Part shown: piece after piece, positions 18,091 to 26,390 of the stretch | How the letters are laid out: each line of letters begins with the position of its first letter | Numbering within the stretch: the stretch's first letter is position 1 | Assembly: GCF_900103625.1 (NCBI RefSeq) | Contig: NZ_LT629700.1 | Location: 744,001 to 808,000 of the forward strand | Direction: 5' to 3' | From: Corynebacterium mycetoides | GTDB lineage: Bacteria > Actinomycetota > Actinomycetes > Mycobacteriales > Mycobacteriaceae | DNA length: 64,000 bases | The notes under the pieces: model-generated | Database searches by the model: none | The model's input: the letters and a program-made list of their open reading frames with translations, nothing else | Told to the model about the DNA's origin: nothing | Program-made: the position numbers and the translations under genes

Positions 18091-18745
18091 AGAGAGCACT
18101 CTACTGGCCGGATGGGCGGGGCGTTGTGATTGGCACTCCTTTTATATCCCATACGATCCGTGACTGGGACAAGCTTGCAGGGCACACGCTGGACCGCGCA
18201 ATTGTCCTTGCGTTGTGCGCTGTCGCTCACATCCGAGCGGGTTGCAACATTCGAATATTAACCGGAATGGCTCCGAACGCTCGCGGTCGTCTCAACTACG
18301 TGAACCAACGCCGACAAAGGTGCCCAGCCGCGCCGTGATGAGAACGTGAAAGGTAATCTCGAGGGCGAGTTCACCGCCGAGAATCGCGTCCGGTGCCGAG
18401 GCGGAGAAGAGTGGCGATCTGGATGCCCGCCCTTATACAACCCTTAAGGTTCTCAGTTTCAAAAATTCGGCACTGGCCCCATCATGCCCCTCTAGTACGG
18501 CTGAAACTTCTCAATACCGGGTTTAGCCTTGGCTCCGCACTGCCCGCACGAAAAATCATGGCGAATAGTCCCCTCGTACTCCTATCCTCCGCTACCGGAC
18601 ACTGATAATGGGAGTGCGGGACAAGAACCATCCGGAATGACCCACTAACGGACTGGCCACAATCTGATTGTGTGCCTTCGTTGCGATCTGTCTTCCGGGC
18701 TGGTTCTCGCCCCGCACCGCGATCCGGCGATTCGGTCATGACCTC
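18091..18745. other. Gene-free region between the restriction-like operon and the IS110 element
   Basis: No supportable gene is seen in about 650 nt of mixed-GC sequence; short frames on both strands lack start signals or recognisable products. GGTCATGACC at 18734-18743 is a perfect 10-bp palindrome just outside the presumed left end of the insertion element. The stretch may contain remnants of earlier insertions, which I cannot identify. Confidence 0.5.
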
Positions 18746-18753
18746 ATAGGAGC

Positions 18754-18877
18754 GTGACCTCTCACCGTGACCACCCCGGCAGGTGCCATAGTAGTAGTCC
18801 CATCAGTGTCCTGTCTGCTCGAACCCTCGGATCAGCGGCTACCTTCATCACTTCCCTATGCGAAAGCGTTGACAGCC
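18754..18877 (+). ncRNA. Candidate bridge RNA region of the IS110 element
   Basis: IS110-group elements are known to encode a structured bridge RNA in the noncoding left end, whose loops pair with target and donor DNA. This 124-nt stretch upstream of the transposase is noncoding, GC-rich and able to fold, and is the only noncoding interior of the element. I did not establish the guide loops or any promoter, so the assignment rests on family and position. Confidence 0.3.
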
Positions 18878-20107
18878 ATGACCACAGACATCGACCTCTC
18901 CGCAAGCCCCGTCGCCGGGGTCGACACCCACACCGACACCCACACCGTCGCCGCGGTGACCCCAACCGGCCGGCACCTGGCCACCGAAACCTTCCCCACC
19001 ACCAGGCCCGGCTACACACACCTCGCCGAGTTCCTCAGCAAGCACGGTGTCGGCGCCGTCGGAGTAGAAGGAACCAACTCCTTCGGTGCCGGATTAACCC
19101 GGCATCTCATAGACCGTGGCTACACGGTCGTTGAAGTCCTGCGCCCGGCCCGCAGCATTCGACGCCGGGACGGGAAATCAGATCCGGTGGATGCCCTTGC
19201 CGCCGCGCGACAGGTCCTGACCGGGGAAGGGCTGAGCACGCCTAAAGATTCCACGGGCCCGGTGGAGTCGTTACGAGCGTTACAGATCACCCGGAAACAG
19301 CTGGTGTCCACCACCGCGAAACTCATCACAACGATGAAGTCGTTGCTGGTCACAGCCCCTGATGACATCCGCACCCGCTACGCCACGATGACCAACCACG
19401 CTCTGGTCAACGCGTTGGTGTACTGCCGACCGTCGTCGGATGTTACTGATCCGCGAAATGGTGTGCTGACCAGCCTGAAGATTCTGGCCACGACCTACCG
19501 CGCATTGCGGGTGCAGTGCGATGAGCTGGAAACCCGGATCGCTGCCCTGGTGTCAGTGATCAATCCCCATGTCAGCAACATCGTGGGATGTGGGGCTCTT
19601 GTTTCCGCTGATCTGCTGATCAGCATCGGCGATAATCCGGAGCGCATCCACTCCGAAGCAGCGCTGGCGCACTTATGTGGAGTGGCTCCACTGCCGGCAA
19701 GCTCTGGGCGAACCAACCGGCACCGGCTCAATCGTGGTGGTGACCGGCGGGCGAACTCAGCGTTGTACCGAATCGCTATGGTGAGGATGAAGTGTGACCA
19801 GCGCACCAGGGAGTACGTCGCCCGGCGTACCGAGGAGGGGTTGTCGAAAAGGGAGATTATTCGCTGCCTGAAGAGCGCGATCGTCCGGGAGATCTACCGG
19901 GTCATATGCACCAGGCGCAGTACGTCACAGCCCAGGGATCTTCGTCGGGATGAGTTGAAAGAACTGCGTATCGCGAAGCATCTCACCCAGGTGGTTGTAG
20001 CGAAGCATTTGGGGCGTGCCCCGGCGAGGATCAGTGACATCGAGACTGGAAAACGCCCGTTGACGGAATTAGCATCGGCCTACGAAAAATTTCTGAAAAG
20101 CGCTTGA
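18878..20107 (+). CDS. IS110-family transposase with C-terminal XRE-type HTH
   Basis: The 409-aa recombinase has the N-terminal RuvC-like DEDD domain (GVDTHTDTH with Asp16; GVEGTNSFG; RRRDGKSDPVDALAAAR). The C-terminal Tnp domain carries GCGALVSADLLISIGD and the serine-bearing LPASSGRTNRHRLNRGGDR. Catalytic Asp, Glu and Ser positions look intact. After the usual family end, about 55 extra residues (from RRDELKELRIAKHLTQ, then LGRAPARISDIETGKRPLT) read as an XRE-type helix-turn-helix, which is unusual for this family. ATG 18878 is chosen by the usual distance to the DEDD motif; the frame is open upstream to 18767. Confidence 0.9.
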   Translation: MTTDIDLSASPVAGVDTHTDTHTVAAVTPTGRHLATETFPTTRPGYTHLAEFLSKHGVGAVGVEGTNSFGAGLTRHLIDRGYTVVEVLRPARSIRRRDGKSDPVDALAAARQVLTGEGLSTPKDSTGPVESLRALQITRKQLVSTTAKLITTMKSLLVTAPDDIRTRYATMTNHALVNALVYCRPSSDVTDPRNGVLTSLKILATTYRALRVQCDELETRIAALVSVINPHVSNIVGCGALVSADLLISIGDNPERIHSEAALAHLCGVAPLPASSGRTNRHRLNRGGDRRANSALYRIAMVRMKCDQRTREYVARRTEEGLSKREIIRCLKSAIVREIYRVICTRRSTSQPRDLRRDELKELRIAKHLTQVVVAKHLGRAPARISDIETGKRPLTELASAYEKFLKSA

Positions 20108-20380
20108 CACAATATAGGAGCATCGCTGCATCGAGTGGACTGGCTTCAATATGGCCCGCGAGAGTCGACCAATGCGAGTCCGCCTCGTCAGAAACCTACA
20201 TGGAATCACCTTCCGCTCCAGTCGTTAGCGTTTCAACGAGTTCCCCTCAAATCGCGACACCAGCCCACAATCACGCTGTATCCCCCCGCGCCCTCTGGTA
20301 ATATCTTCGCCGCACCGGGGCGCGCTCGTCGCAGTACGCGCCCCCCTTCTATCTATTTCACTTCTCAATGGGATCGAGCA
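20108..20380 (+). other. Leader region of the P-type ATPase gene
   Basis: No gene is supported. TAATAT at 20299-20304 is a candidate -10. GGGGCGCG (20317-20324) and CGCGCCCC (20337-20344) form a perfect 8-bp stem with a 12-nt loop in the inferred 5' untranslated region, 37 nt before the ATPase ATG. A pyrimidine-rich stretch (CCTTCTATCTATTTC) follows the stem, so it could be an attenuator-like or structured leader. No known riboswitch class is recognised. Confidence 0.45.
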
Positions 20381-23140
20381 ATGGCAGTCGACCTACACCC
20401 CAGCCAATGCGATGCGGAAGAGATCAGCCGCACGTTTCAGGCCGATATCGACCACGGGCTGGAAGGCGGTGACGCCCTCGCCCGGCTCGAGCGCTACGGC
20501 CCCAACCAGCTCCGGCAGAAGCCGCCGGTGCCGCTGTGGCGCAGGATCCTGCGCCAATTTCAGGATCCGCTGGTCTACCTCCTGCTCGTCGCCATGGCAA
20601 TCTCCGTTCTCGCGTGGTTCATCGAAGGCGCCAGCGGAGTGCCCGTCGACGCGATCGTCATCGCCGCCATCGTCATCGCCAACGCTATGATCGGACTCGC
20701 CCAGGAGAACAAGGCCGAGGGCGCCGTCGCCGCGCTGTCAGCGATGACGGCCGCCACCTCCACCGTGCTTCGCGACGGTCGCCTCGCTACCATCCCCTCC
20801 GACCAGCTCGTTCCCGGAGACCTCCTCGTGCTCAGCGAGGGCGACTCGGTCGGTGCCGACGCTCGCCTGGTGGAGTCCACCAACCTGCGCGTTCAGGAAT
20901 CGTCACTGACCGGCGAATCGGAGGCGGCCGAGAAGGATCCCGCCACCATCACGGACCTCGTCGGCGTCGGTGACCGGCGCAACATGGTGCACAAGGGCAC
21001 CGCCGTTGTCCACGGTGTGGGCCGGGCCGTGGTCACGGCAACCGGCATGGACACCCAGATGGGCGCGATCGCCGACATGCTCGATTCCACCGAGCGCAGC
21101 GCCTCGCCCCTGGACAAGGAGATCGAAAAGGTCTCCAGGATGCTGGGGCTGCTCGTCATCGGCATCGCCGTCGTCGTCATGGGCGCCCTGTTCGCCCTCA
21201 GTGACGTATCGAATGCCTCCGACGCCATCGAGATCCTTCTGCTCGGCGTCTCGCTCGCCGTTGCCGCCGTGCCCGAAGGCCTGCCCGCCATCCTCTCCCT
21301 CGTACTCGCCATGGGTGTTCAATCCATGGCCAAGCGCAACGCGGTGATGAAAGACCTGCACTCGGTGGAAACCCTCGGCGCCGCCTCCGTGATCGCCTCG
21401 GATAAGACCGGCACGCTCACCCGGAATGAGATGACGTTGCGCACGGTGATGACCAGCTCCGGCACCATCAACCTCACCGGCATCGGCTACGCCCCCGATG
21501 GCCACGTCGAAGGCAGCCCGGATGAGCAGCAGATCGAGGAAGCCCGGCTCGTCATCGCCGGCGGCGCCATCGCCAACAACGCGCAGCTTAGCGACGCCGC
21601 GCCCTGGACCATCGAAGGCGACCCCACCGAGGCGGCGTTCCTTGTCGCCCAGCACAAGATCGACGGGATAGCCGCCCGCACCGGCCAGTTCGAGCGCCAC
21701 GCCGAGGTCCCCTTCTCCTCCGAACGAAAGCTCATGTCGGTCGCCGGCCGGGACGCCGTCGCCGGCGAGGTGCTGGTGACTAAGGGCGCGCCCGATGTCC
21801 TCCTGTCGCGCTGCGCGAAGCGGCGCGTGGGAGCGCACGAAGTAGCACTCGACGGTGACACGCGCGCCGAGCTGCTGGACGCCGTCGAGCGCCTCAGCGG
21901 CGAGGGATACCGCACCCTCGGGGTGGCCTACCGCCTCCTCGACGCGCCCGCCGACAACCTCACCGAGGACGATGAATCCGACCTGGTATTCGCCGGCGTC
22001 GTCGGTATCATCGACCCCCCGCGCGAGGAGGCGACCGAGGCGATCGCCCAAGCGCACTCCGCGGGAATCCGCACGATGATGATCACCGGCGATCACCCGC
22101 GTACGGCGGCGAAGATCGGCTCAGACCTCGGCGTCGTCGAGCACGAAACAGGCGCTCTCACCGGCGACGAGATCGAGGCGCTCGACCACGAGCAACTCCG
22201 CGACGCCGTCCGCGGAGTCAACGTCTACGCCCGCGTCGCACCCGAGCACAAGCTCCGCATCATCGACGCACTGCAGGACGACGGGCACATCGTCGCCATG
22301 ACCGGCGACGGCGTGAACGACGCTCCGGCGCTCAAGTCCGCCGACATCGGCGTGGCCATGGGCATCACGGGCACGGAGGTGACCAAGGAGGCGGGCAAGA
22401 TGATCCTTGCCGACGACAACTACGCCACCATCATCTCCGCCGTGCGCCAGGGTCGTGAGATTTACGACAACATCCGCAAATTTCTCCGCTTCCTGCTGTC
22501 CTCCAACATGGGTGAAGTCATCACGGTGTTCTTGGGCGTCGTTCTCGCGGGCGTCATCGGACTCTCCGGCTCCGCCGAGGGCCTCGCGGTGCCACTCCTA
22601 GCCACGCAGATCCTGTGGGTCAACCTGGTTACGGACTCCGGCCCCGCCCTGGCAATGGGTGTCGACCCGGCGGACGGCGACCTCATGGCCCGGCCGCCAC
22701 GCGACCCCTCCTCGCCAATCATCGACCGCGACATGTGGTGGCGCATCATCTTCATCGGGTCGATCATGGGTGCTGTCACCCTCCTGTCCATCGACATGTT
22801 CCTGCCTGGGGGCCTGCTCACACTCCATGCGGAGAATCTGGACGTCGCCCGCACCGTCGGCTTTACCACCCTCGTGTTCGCCCAGCTGTTCAACGCCCTG
22901 AACTCCCGCTCGGCCACGCACTCCGCGTTCCGCAACTTCGGCGCCAACCACTGGCTCTGGGCGGCGATCGCGCTGGCCGTGGTCCTGCAGATCGCCGTCG
23001 TCCACCTGCCGTTTATGCAGTTGGCCTTCGGCACCGCTGCGCTTCACTGGAAGCAGTGGGCGGTGGCTGTTGCCATGGCCTCTGTGGTGCTGTGGGCCGA
23101 GGAGTTGGCGAAGCTGGCGCGCCGCGGTCTGTCGCGTTAA
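20381..23140 (+). CDS. Cation-transporting P-type ATPase (P2 type)
   Basis: This 919-aa transporter is a P2-type ATPase, the group containing Ca2+, Mn2+ and Na+/K+ pumps. Visible features are the N-terminal cation-ATPase segment (GLEGGDALARLERYGPNQL), the TGES-type actuator motif (SSLTGESE), the phosphorylation site DKTGTLT (Asp341), KGAPD in the nucleotide domain, TGD in MITGDH, GDGVNDAPAL, and VPEGLPA in the ion-binding helix M4. C-terminal helices complete the membrane domain. ATG 20381 follows GGATCGAG; an open extension to 20135 has no family sequence. It lies at the right edge of the accessory block and may be cargo. The exact ion is not determinable here. Confidence 0.9.
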   Translation: MAVDLHPSQCDAEEISRTFQADIDHGLEGGDALARLERYGPNQLRQKPPVPLWRRILRQFQDPLVYLLLVAMAISVLAWFIEGASGVPVDAIVIAAIVIANAMIGLAQENKAEGAVAALSAMTAATSTVLRDGRLATIPSDQLVPGDLLVLSEGDSVGADARLVESTNLRVQESSLTGESEAAEKDPATITDLVGVGDRRNMVHKGTAVVHGVGRAVVTATGMDTQMGAIADMLDSTERSASPLDKEIEKVSRMLGLLVIGIAVVVMGALFALSDVSNASDAIEILLLGVSLAVAAVPEGLPAILSLVLAMGVQSMAKRNAVMKDLHSVETLGAASVIASDKTGTLTRNEMTLRTVMTSSGTINLTGIGYAPDGHVEGSPDEQQIEEARLVIAGGAIANNAQLSDAAPWTIEGDPTEAAFLVAQHKIDGIAARTGQFERHAEVPFSSERKLMSVAGRDAVAGEVLVTKGAPDVLLSRCAKRRVGAHEVALDGDTRAELLDAVERLSGEGYRTLGVAYRLLDAPADNLTEDDESDLVFAGVVGIIDPPREEATEAIAQAHSAGIRTMMITGDHPRTAAKIGSDLGVVEHETGALTGDEIEALDHEQLRDAVRGVNVYARVAPEHKLRIIDALQDDGHIVAMTGDGVNDAPALKSADIGVAMGITGTEVTKEAGKMILADDNYATIISAVRQGREIYDNIRKFLRFLLSSNMGEVITVFLGVVLAGVIGLSGSAEGLAVPLLATQILWVNLVTDSGPALAMGVDPADGDLMARPPRDPSSPIIDRDMWWRIIFIGSIMGAVTLLSIDMFLPGGLLTLHAENLDVARTVGFTTLVFAQLFNALNSRSATHSAFRNFGANHWLWAAIALAVVLQIAVVHLPFMQLAFGTAALHWKQWAVAVAMASVVLWAEELAKLARRGLSR

Positions 23141-23155
23141 AACGCCGAAAGGCCC

Positions 23156-23785
23156 CTACTCCTCCCGGTACTTCTTGTGGCGTTCGGCGGCGCGGGCGCG
23201 GCGGTCGTCGATAAGCAAGGGGTTTTCGCGCGTCACGGCCTCGCGGGTGGCGGCGGCTTGTGCGCGGGCGACGTCATCACGCTCGTCGAGCGCGAGGCGG
23301 CGCTGCGTGATCTCAGCCTGGCGGTCGGTGTGCCGCAGCACGACCGGAATGTAGGCGAACACCGCGACGCCGGCGGCCAGAATAGCCAGGTAGATGCCGG
23401 GGCCGTGGTGGTAACCCAGGTCGTACGCGGTACTGGTGCGGCGCAGCCAGATCGCCAGGATGGAGACCAAAAACGACACGGTGGTAAACATCCAGCCCGC
23501 CGCGGCGAACGGGAAACGGCGCGTGGCCAGGACCAGGGTGGTCAGCACCGCGAGGCCGATAAACGACATCACCGTGAACACGTACTCCGTCAGCTTCGTC
23601 TGCACCTCGGCCGCCGCGTCCGTGAACGTGAGGATCTGCCAGCCCGGCACGCCGCCGGCGAACGGGAGGAACAGCGCGATGAGATAGACCACCACCGCGG
23701 CGATGAGCACCCAGCGGGTGGCCCCGAGGTCGACGGTCGAGGCGGCGGCGCGCTCCTCGCGCGCGAGCTGGTCGGACTGGTTCAT
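23156..23785 (-). CDS. Conserved membrane protein adjoining miaB (Rv2732c type)
   Basis: The 209-aa product has a short charged N-terminus, four hydrophobic segments (about residues 27-45, 68-86, 95-112 and 127-150) and a charged helical C-terminal tail rich in Arg and Glu. It occupies the position directly downstream of miaB that Rv2732c holds in mycobacteria. Function is unknown. ATG 23785 (MNQSDQLAREER) is chosen over an upstream ATG because it follows the miaB stop by 16 nt and removes a Pro/Arg-rich artefact. In related genomes the DUF349 gene follows closely; here some 13 kb of inserted DNA separates them. Confidence 0.75.
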   Translation of the reverse strand: MNQSDQLAREERAAASTVDLGATRWVLIAAVVVYLIALFLPFAGGVPGWQILTFTDAAAEVQTKLTEYVFTVMSFIGLAVLTTLVLATRRFPFAAAGWMFTTVSFLVSILAIWLRRTSTAYDLGYHHGPGIYLAILAAGVAVFAYIPVVLRHTDRQAEITQRRLALDERDDVARAQAAATREAVTRENPLLIDDRRARAAERHKKYREE

Positions 23786-23801
23786 AATGTGGCCGAGCCT
23801 A

Positions 23802-25340
23802 TCAGCAGCACCCGCTCGCCGGGGCGGCCGCGGGCTTGCCAAACTGCGGCAGGCCCAGGCCCACGCCCACCGGCGCGGTGGTGGGCACCTGGCCGGCCTC
23901 CGAGTTGTCCCCCGCCTTGGTGCGGCGGTGCGCGATGATGCCGGAATCGGCGATCAGGTAGTGCGGCTTCGCGTCGGTGACCGTGACGGTGACGATGTCT
24001 CCGGGGCGCACGGAAGCGTCGATAAGCCCATGCACCGCAAAGTGGACCAGGCGGCCGTCGCGGGCGCGGCCCGACATGCGCTTGGTGGAATCGTTCTTCT
24101 TGCCGCCGCCCGCCTGGACGAGCAGCTCCACCTCGGTGCCCACCAGCTTCGCGTTCTCCTCCGCGCTGATGCGCTCCTGGAGGGCGACCAGGCGCTCAAA
24201 ACGCTCTTGGACGACCTCCTTGGGCACCTGGTTGTCCATGGTCGCGGCGGGCGTGCCCGGGCGCGGCGAGTACTGGAACGTGAACGCCGAGGTGAACCGT
24301 GCCTTCTCCACCACGTCGAGGGTGGCCTGGAAGTCCTCCTCCGTCTCGCCCGGGAAGCCAACGATGATGTCGGTGGTGATCGACGCGTGCGGCAGCTTCG
24401 CGCGGACCTCATCGAGAATGCCCAGGAACTTCTTCGAGCGGTACGACCGGCGCATGTCCTTGAGCACCTTGTCCGAGCCCGACTGCAGCGGCATGTGCAG
24501 CTGCGGGCACACGTTCGGGGTCTCCGCCATCGCGTCGATCACGTCCGAGGTGAACTCCGCTGGGTGCGGGGAGGTGAAACGCACCCGCTCCAGGCCCTCG
24601 ATCTCGCCGCAGGCGCGCAGCAGCTTGGAAAACGCCGAGCGGTCGCGGCCGAGCTCCTCGTCCACGAAGTTCACGCCGTAGGCGTTGACGTTCTGCCCCA
24701 ACAGCGTCACCTCGGACACGCCCTGCTGCACAAGGGCCGTGACCTCGGCGAGGATATCGCCGGGTCGGCGATCCAGTTCCTTGCCGCGCAGGCTGGGCAC
24801 GATGCAGAACGTGCACGTGTTGTTGCAGCCCACGGAGATGGAGACCCAGCCGGCGTAGGAGGACTCTCGCTTCGCCGGCAGCACCGACGGGAAGACCTCC
24901 AGCGCCTCGACGACCTCGACCTGCGCCTCCTCGCTAACGCGCGCGCGGTCCAGCAGCGCCGGCAGCGCCGAGATGTTGTGCGTGCCAAACACCGCGTCCA
25001 CCCACGGCGCCTTCTCAATCACCGTGTCGCGGTCTTTCTGCGCCAGGCACCCGCCGACGGCGATCTGCATCCCCGGGTGGTTGTCCTTGGTGTGCTTGAG
25101 CTGGCCCAGTGAGCCGTAGAGGCGCTGGTCCGCGTTGTCGCGCACCGCGCAGGTGTTGAACACCACCAGGTCGGGCTCCGCGCCGTCTGCCGCGGCCACA
25201 TATCCGGCCTCCTCCAGCATCCCGGACAGGCGCTCGGAATCGTGCACGTTCATCTGGCATCCGAAGGTGCGCACCTCGTAGGTGCGGGCGGGGTCGGCCT
25301 GGTTGGTGGGCTTGTTCTGGGCTTGTGTCGCGGTTGTCAC
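23802..25340 (-). CDS. miaB: tRNA-2-methylthio-N6-dimethylallyladenosine synthase
   Basis: MiaB is a radical-SAM methylthiotransferase that adds a methylthio group to i6A37 of tRNA, the product of MiaA. The 512-aa protein has the N-terminal UPF0004 cluster cysteines ([25 protein letters not shown]), the radical-SAM CxxxCxxC in [11 protein letters not shown], and a C-terminal TRAM domain (VGTEVELLV...[16 protein letters not shown]). The GTG start at 25340 lies 8 nt after TAGACT (25349-25354), indicating a leaderless mRNA. It is divergent from gluA across about 270 nt containing a long inverted repeat. Confidence 0.95.
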   Translation of the reverse strand: MTTATQAQNKPTNQADPARTYEVRTFGCQMNVHDSERLSGMLEEAGYVAAADGAEPDLVVFNTCAVRDNADQRLYGSLGQLKHTKDNHPGMQIAVGGCLAQKDRDTVIEKAPWVDAVFGTHNISALPALLDRARVSEEAQVEVVEALEVFPSVLPAKRESSYAGWVSISVGCNNTCTFCIVPSLRGKELDRRPGDILAEVTALVQQGVSEVTLLGQNVNAYGVNFVDEELGRDRSAFSKLLRACGEIEGLERVRFTSPHPAEFTSDVIDAMAETPNVCPQLHMPLQSGSDKVLKDMRRSYRSKKFLGILDEVRAKLPHASITTDIIVGFPGETEEDFQATLDVVEKARFTSAFTFQYSPRPGTPAATMDNQVPKEVVQERFERLVALQERISAEENAKLVGTEVELLVQAGGGKKNDSTKRMSGRARDGRLVHFAVHGLIDASVRPGDIVTVTVTDAKPHYLIADSGIIAHRRTKAGDNSEAGQVPTTAPVGVGLGLPQFGKPAAAPASGCC

Positions 25341-25348
25341 GGTCGATT

Positions 25349-25354
25349 AGTCTA
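25349..25354 (-). promoter_or_regulatory. -10 hexamer of miaB (leaderless)
   Basis: TAGACT on the minus strand ends 8 nt before the miaB GTG. The same hexamer and spacing precede the 3281 gene. Confidence 0.55.
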
Positions 25355-25420
25355 ACGCCGGTCGCTGGCGCAGACCTAAACCGCGTAGCGCGGTCGGCCC
25401 CTGTGCGCGGAGTGGGAGGT

Positions 25421-25488
25421 CCAGAGCGGGATAGTTCGCCGTCGGAAATTCGTACTATTAATGAGTTGGGCGAAATATCCCGCTCTGG
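25421..25488. repeat. Long inverted repeat between miaB and gluA
   Basis: CCAGAGCGGGATAGTTCGCC (25421-25440) pairs with the reverse complement at 25469-25488 over 20 bp with one mismatch. The 28-nt loop is AT-rich and contains CTATTAAT. Placement between divergent genes, well upstream of gluA, suggests a regulatory site or a small dispersed palindromic element. Confidence 0.7.
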
Positions 25489-25499
25489 ATCTCCCGCTC

Positions 25500-25545
25500 G
25501 AGCACCTGCCGCCCTTGAGCACCTGCCCCCGCTCGGGCACCTGCC
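25500..25545 (+). repeat. Three direct repeats upstream of gluA
   Basis: GAGCACCTGCC occurs at 25500-25510 and 25517-25527, and as GGGCACCTGCC at 25535-25545, with spacing of 17-18 bp. The phased copies lie 70-115 nt before gluA and could be operator half-sites. No regulator is recognised. Confidence 0.5.
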
Positions 25546-25613
25546 ACGCGCCGTCGAAAAGTTTCTTACCAATCCGCCCCGAAACTTGCCTATTGATAGT
25601 AAAACTAATTCCC

Positions 25614-26363
25614 ATGACACAGGTTTCGCAGCCCATGATCCGGATGGCGGGCGTGGAGAAGTATTTCGGCGACTTTCACGCGCTGACAAACATCAACCTG
25701 GACGTACCCCGCGGCCAGGTCGTTGTTGTCCTCGGACCCTCCGGCTCCGGCAAATCGACACTGTGTCGCACGATCAACCGCCTCGAGACCATTGATGCGG
25801 GAACGATCGAGATCGACGGGAAGATCCTTCCCGAGGAAGGCAAGGACCTGGCCAAGCTGCGCTCCGACGTGGGCATGGTGTTCCAGCAGTTCAACCTCTT
25901 TCCCCACCTGACCATCCGGGAGAACGTCACACTCGGCCCCACCAAGGTGCGCAAGCTGCCCAAGGCGGAGGCGGACAAGCGCGCGGGCGAGCTGCTCGAC
26001 CGCGTCGGCATCGCCAACCAGGCGGACAAGTACCCGGCCCAGCTCTCCGGCGGCCAGCAGCAGCGCGTCGCCATCGCCCGAGCACTTGCTATGGACCCCA
26101 AGGTCATGCTTTTCGACGAGCCCACCTCCGCGCTCGACCCCGAAATGGTCGGCGAGGTACTCGACGTCATGTCCGAGCTGGCACGCTCCGGCATGACGAT
26201 GGTCGTAGTCACCCACGAGATGGGCTTCGCCCGCAAGGTTGCGGACAGAATCCTGTTCATGTCCGACGGGGAAATCGTCGAGGACACCAACCCGGAATCC
26301 TTCTTCGACAGCCCCGCCTCCGAGCGCGCCCGGGACTTCCTGGGCAAGATCCTGCCCCACTAA
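25614..26363 (+). CDS. gluA: Glutamate ABC transporter ATP-binding protein
   Basis: GluA is the ATPase of the GluABCD glutamate uptake system. The 249-aa product has Walker [10 protein letters not shown], the Q-loop [12 protein letters not shown], signature [15 protein letters not shown], Walker [13 protein letters not shown] and the switch His in [10 protein letters not shown]. It closely resembles the polar amino acid transporter ATPases. ATG 25614 (MTQVSQP) is used; the MIRM start at 25635 matches the beginning of C. glutamicum GluA and is an equally possible start, since neither has a strong ribosome binding site. GATAGT at 25595-25600 is a candidate -10. gluB follows after 27 nt. Confidence 0.93.
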   Translation: MTQVSQPMIRMAGVEKYFGDFHALTNINLDVPRGQVVVVLGPSGSGKSTLCRTINRLETIDAGTIEIDGKILPEEGKDLAKLRSDVGMVFQQFNLFPHLTIRENVTLGPTKVRKLPKAEADKRAGELLDRVGIANQADKYPAQLSGGQQQRVAIARALAMDPKVMLFDEPTSALDPEMVGEVLDVMSELARSGMTMVVVTHEMGFARKVADRILFMSDGEIVEDTNPESFFDSPASERARDFLGKILPH

Positions 26364-26390
26364 CGCATACCCCTACCAAGGAGTTTCACC

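Larger units (their letters stand above)
18746..20121 (+). mobile_element. IS110-family insertion element (boundaries tentative)
   Basis: The element contains one DEDD transposase gene. IS110 elements lack terminal inverted repeats and usually show a short core sequence at both ends. ATAGGAGC is present at 18746-18753 and 20114-20121, bracketing the gene with a left noncoding end of about 124 nt and a right end of only a few nt, so I use these as tentative limits (about 1.37 kb). The right end carries a perfect TTGACA (20104-20109) overlapping the transposase stop. An 8-bp match over windows this size has an appreciable chance of coincidence, so the boundaries need comparison with an empty site. 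Confidence 0.5.

Noticed and set aside
18061..18745. Possible small genes between the methyltransferase and the IS110 element
   Set aside because: Frames on both strands are short, lack start signals and resemble no family.
20317..20344. yybP-ykoY riboswitch before the ATPase
   Set aside because: The conserved GGGGAGUA and GAGACC elements seen upstream of the TerC gene are absent here.
20135..20380. N-terminal extension of the P-type ATPase
   Set aside because: The added 82 residues have no ATPase homology and contain a likely promoter and hairpin; ATG 20381 starts the conserved domain.
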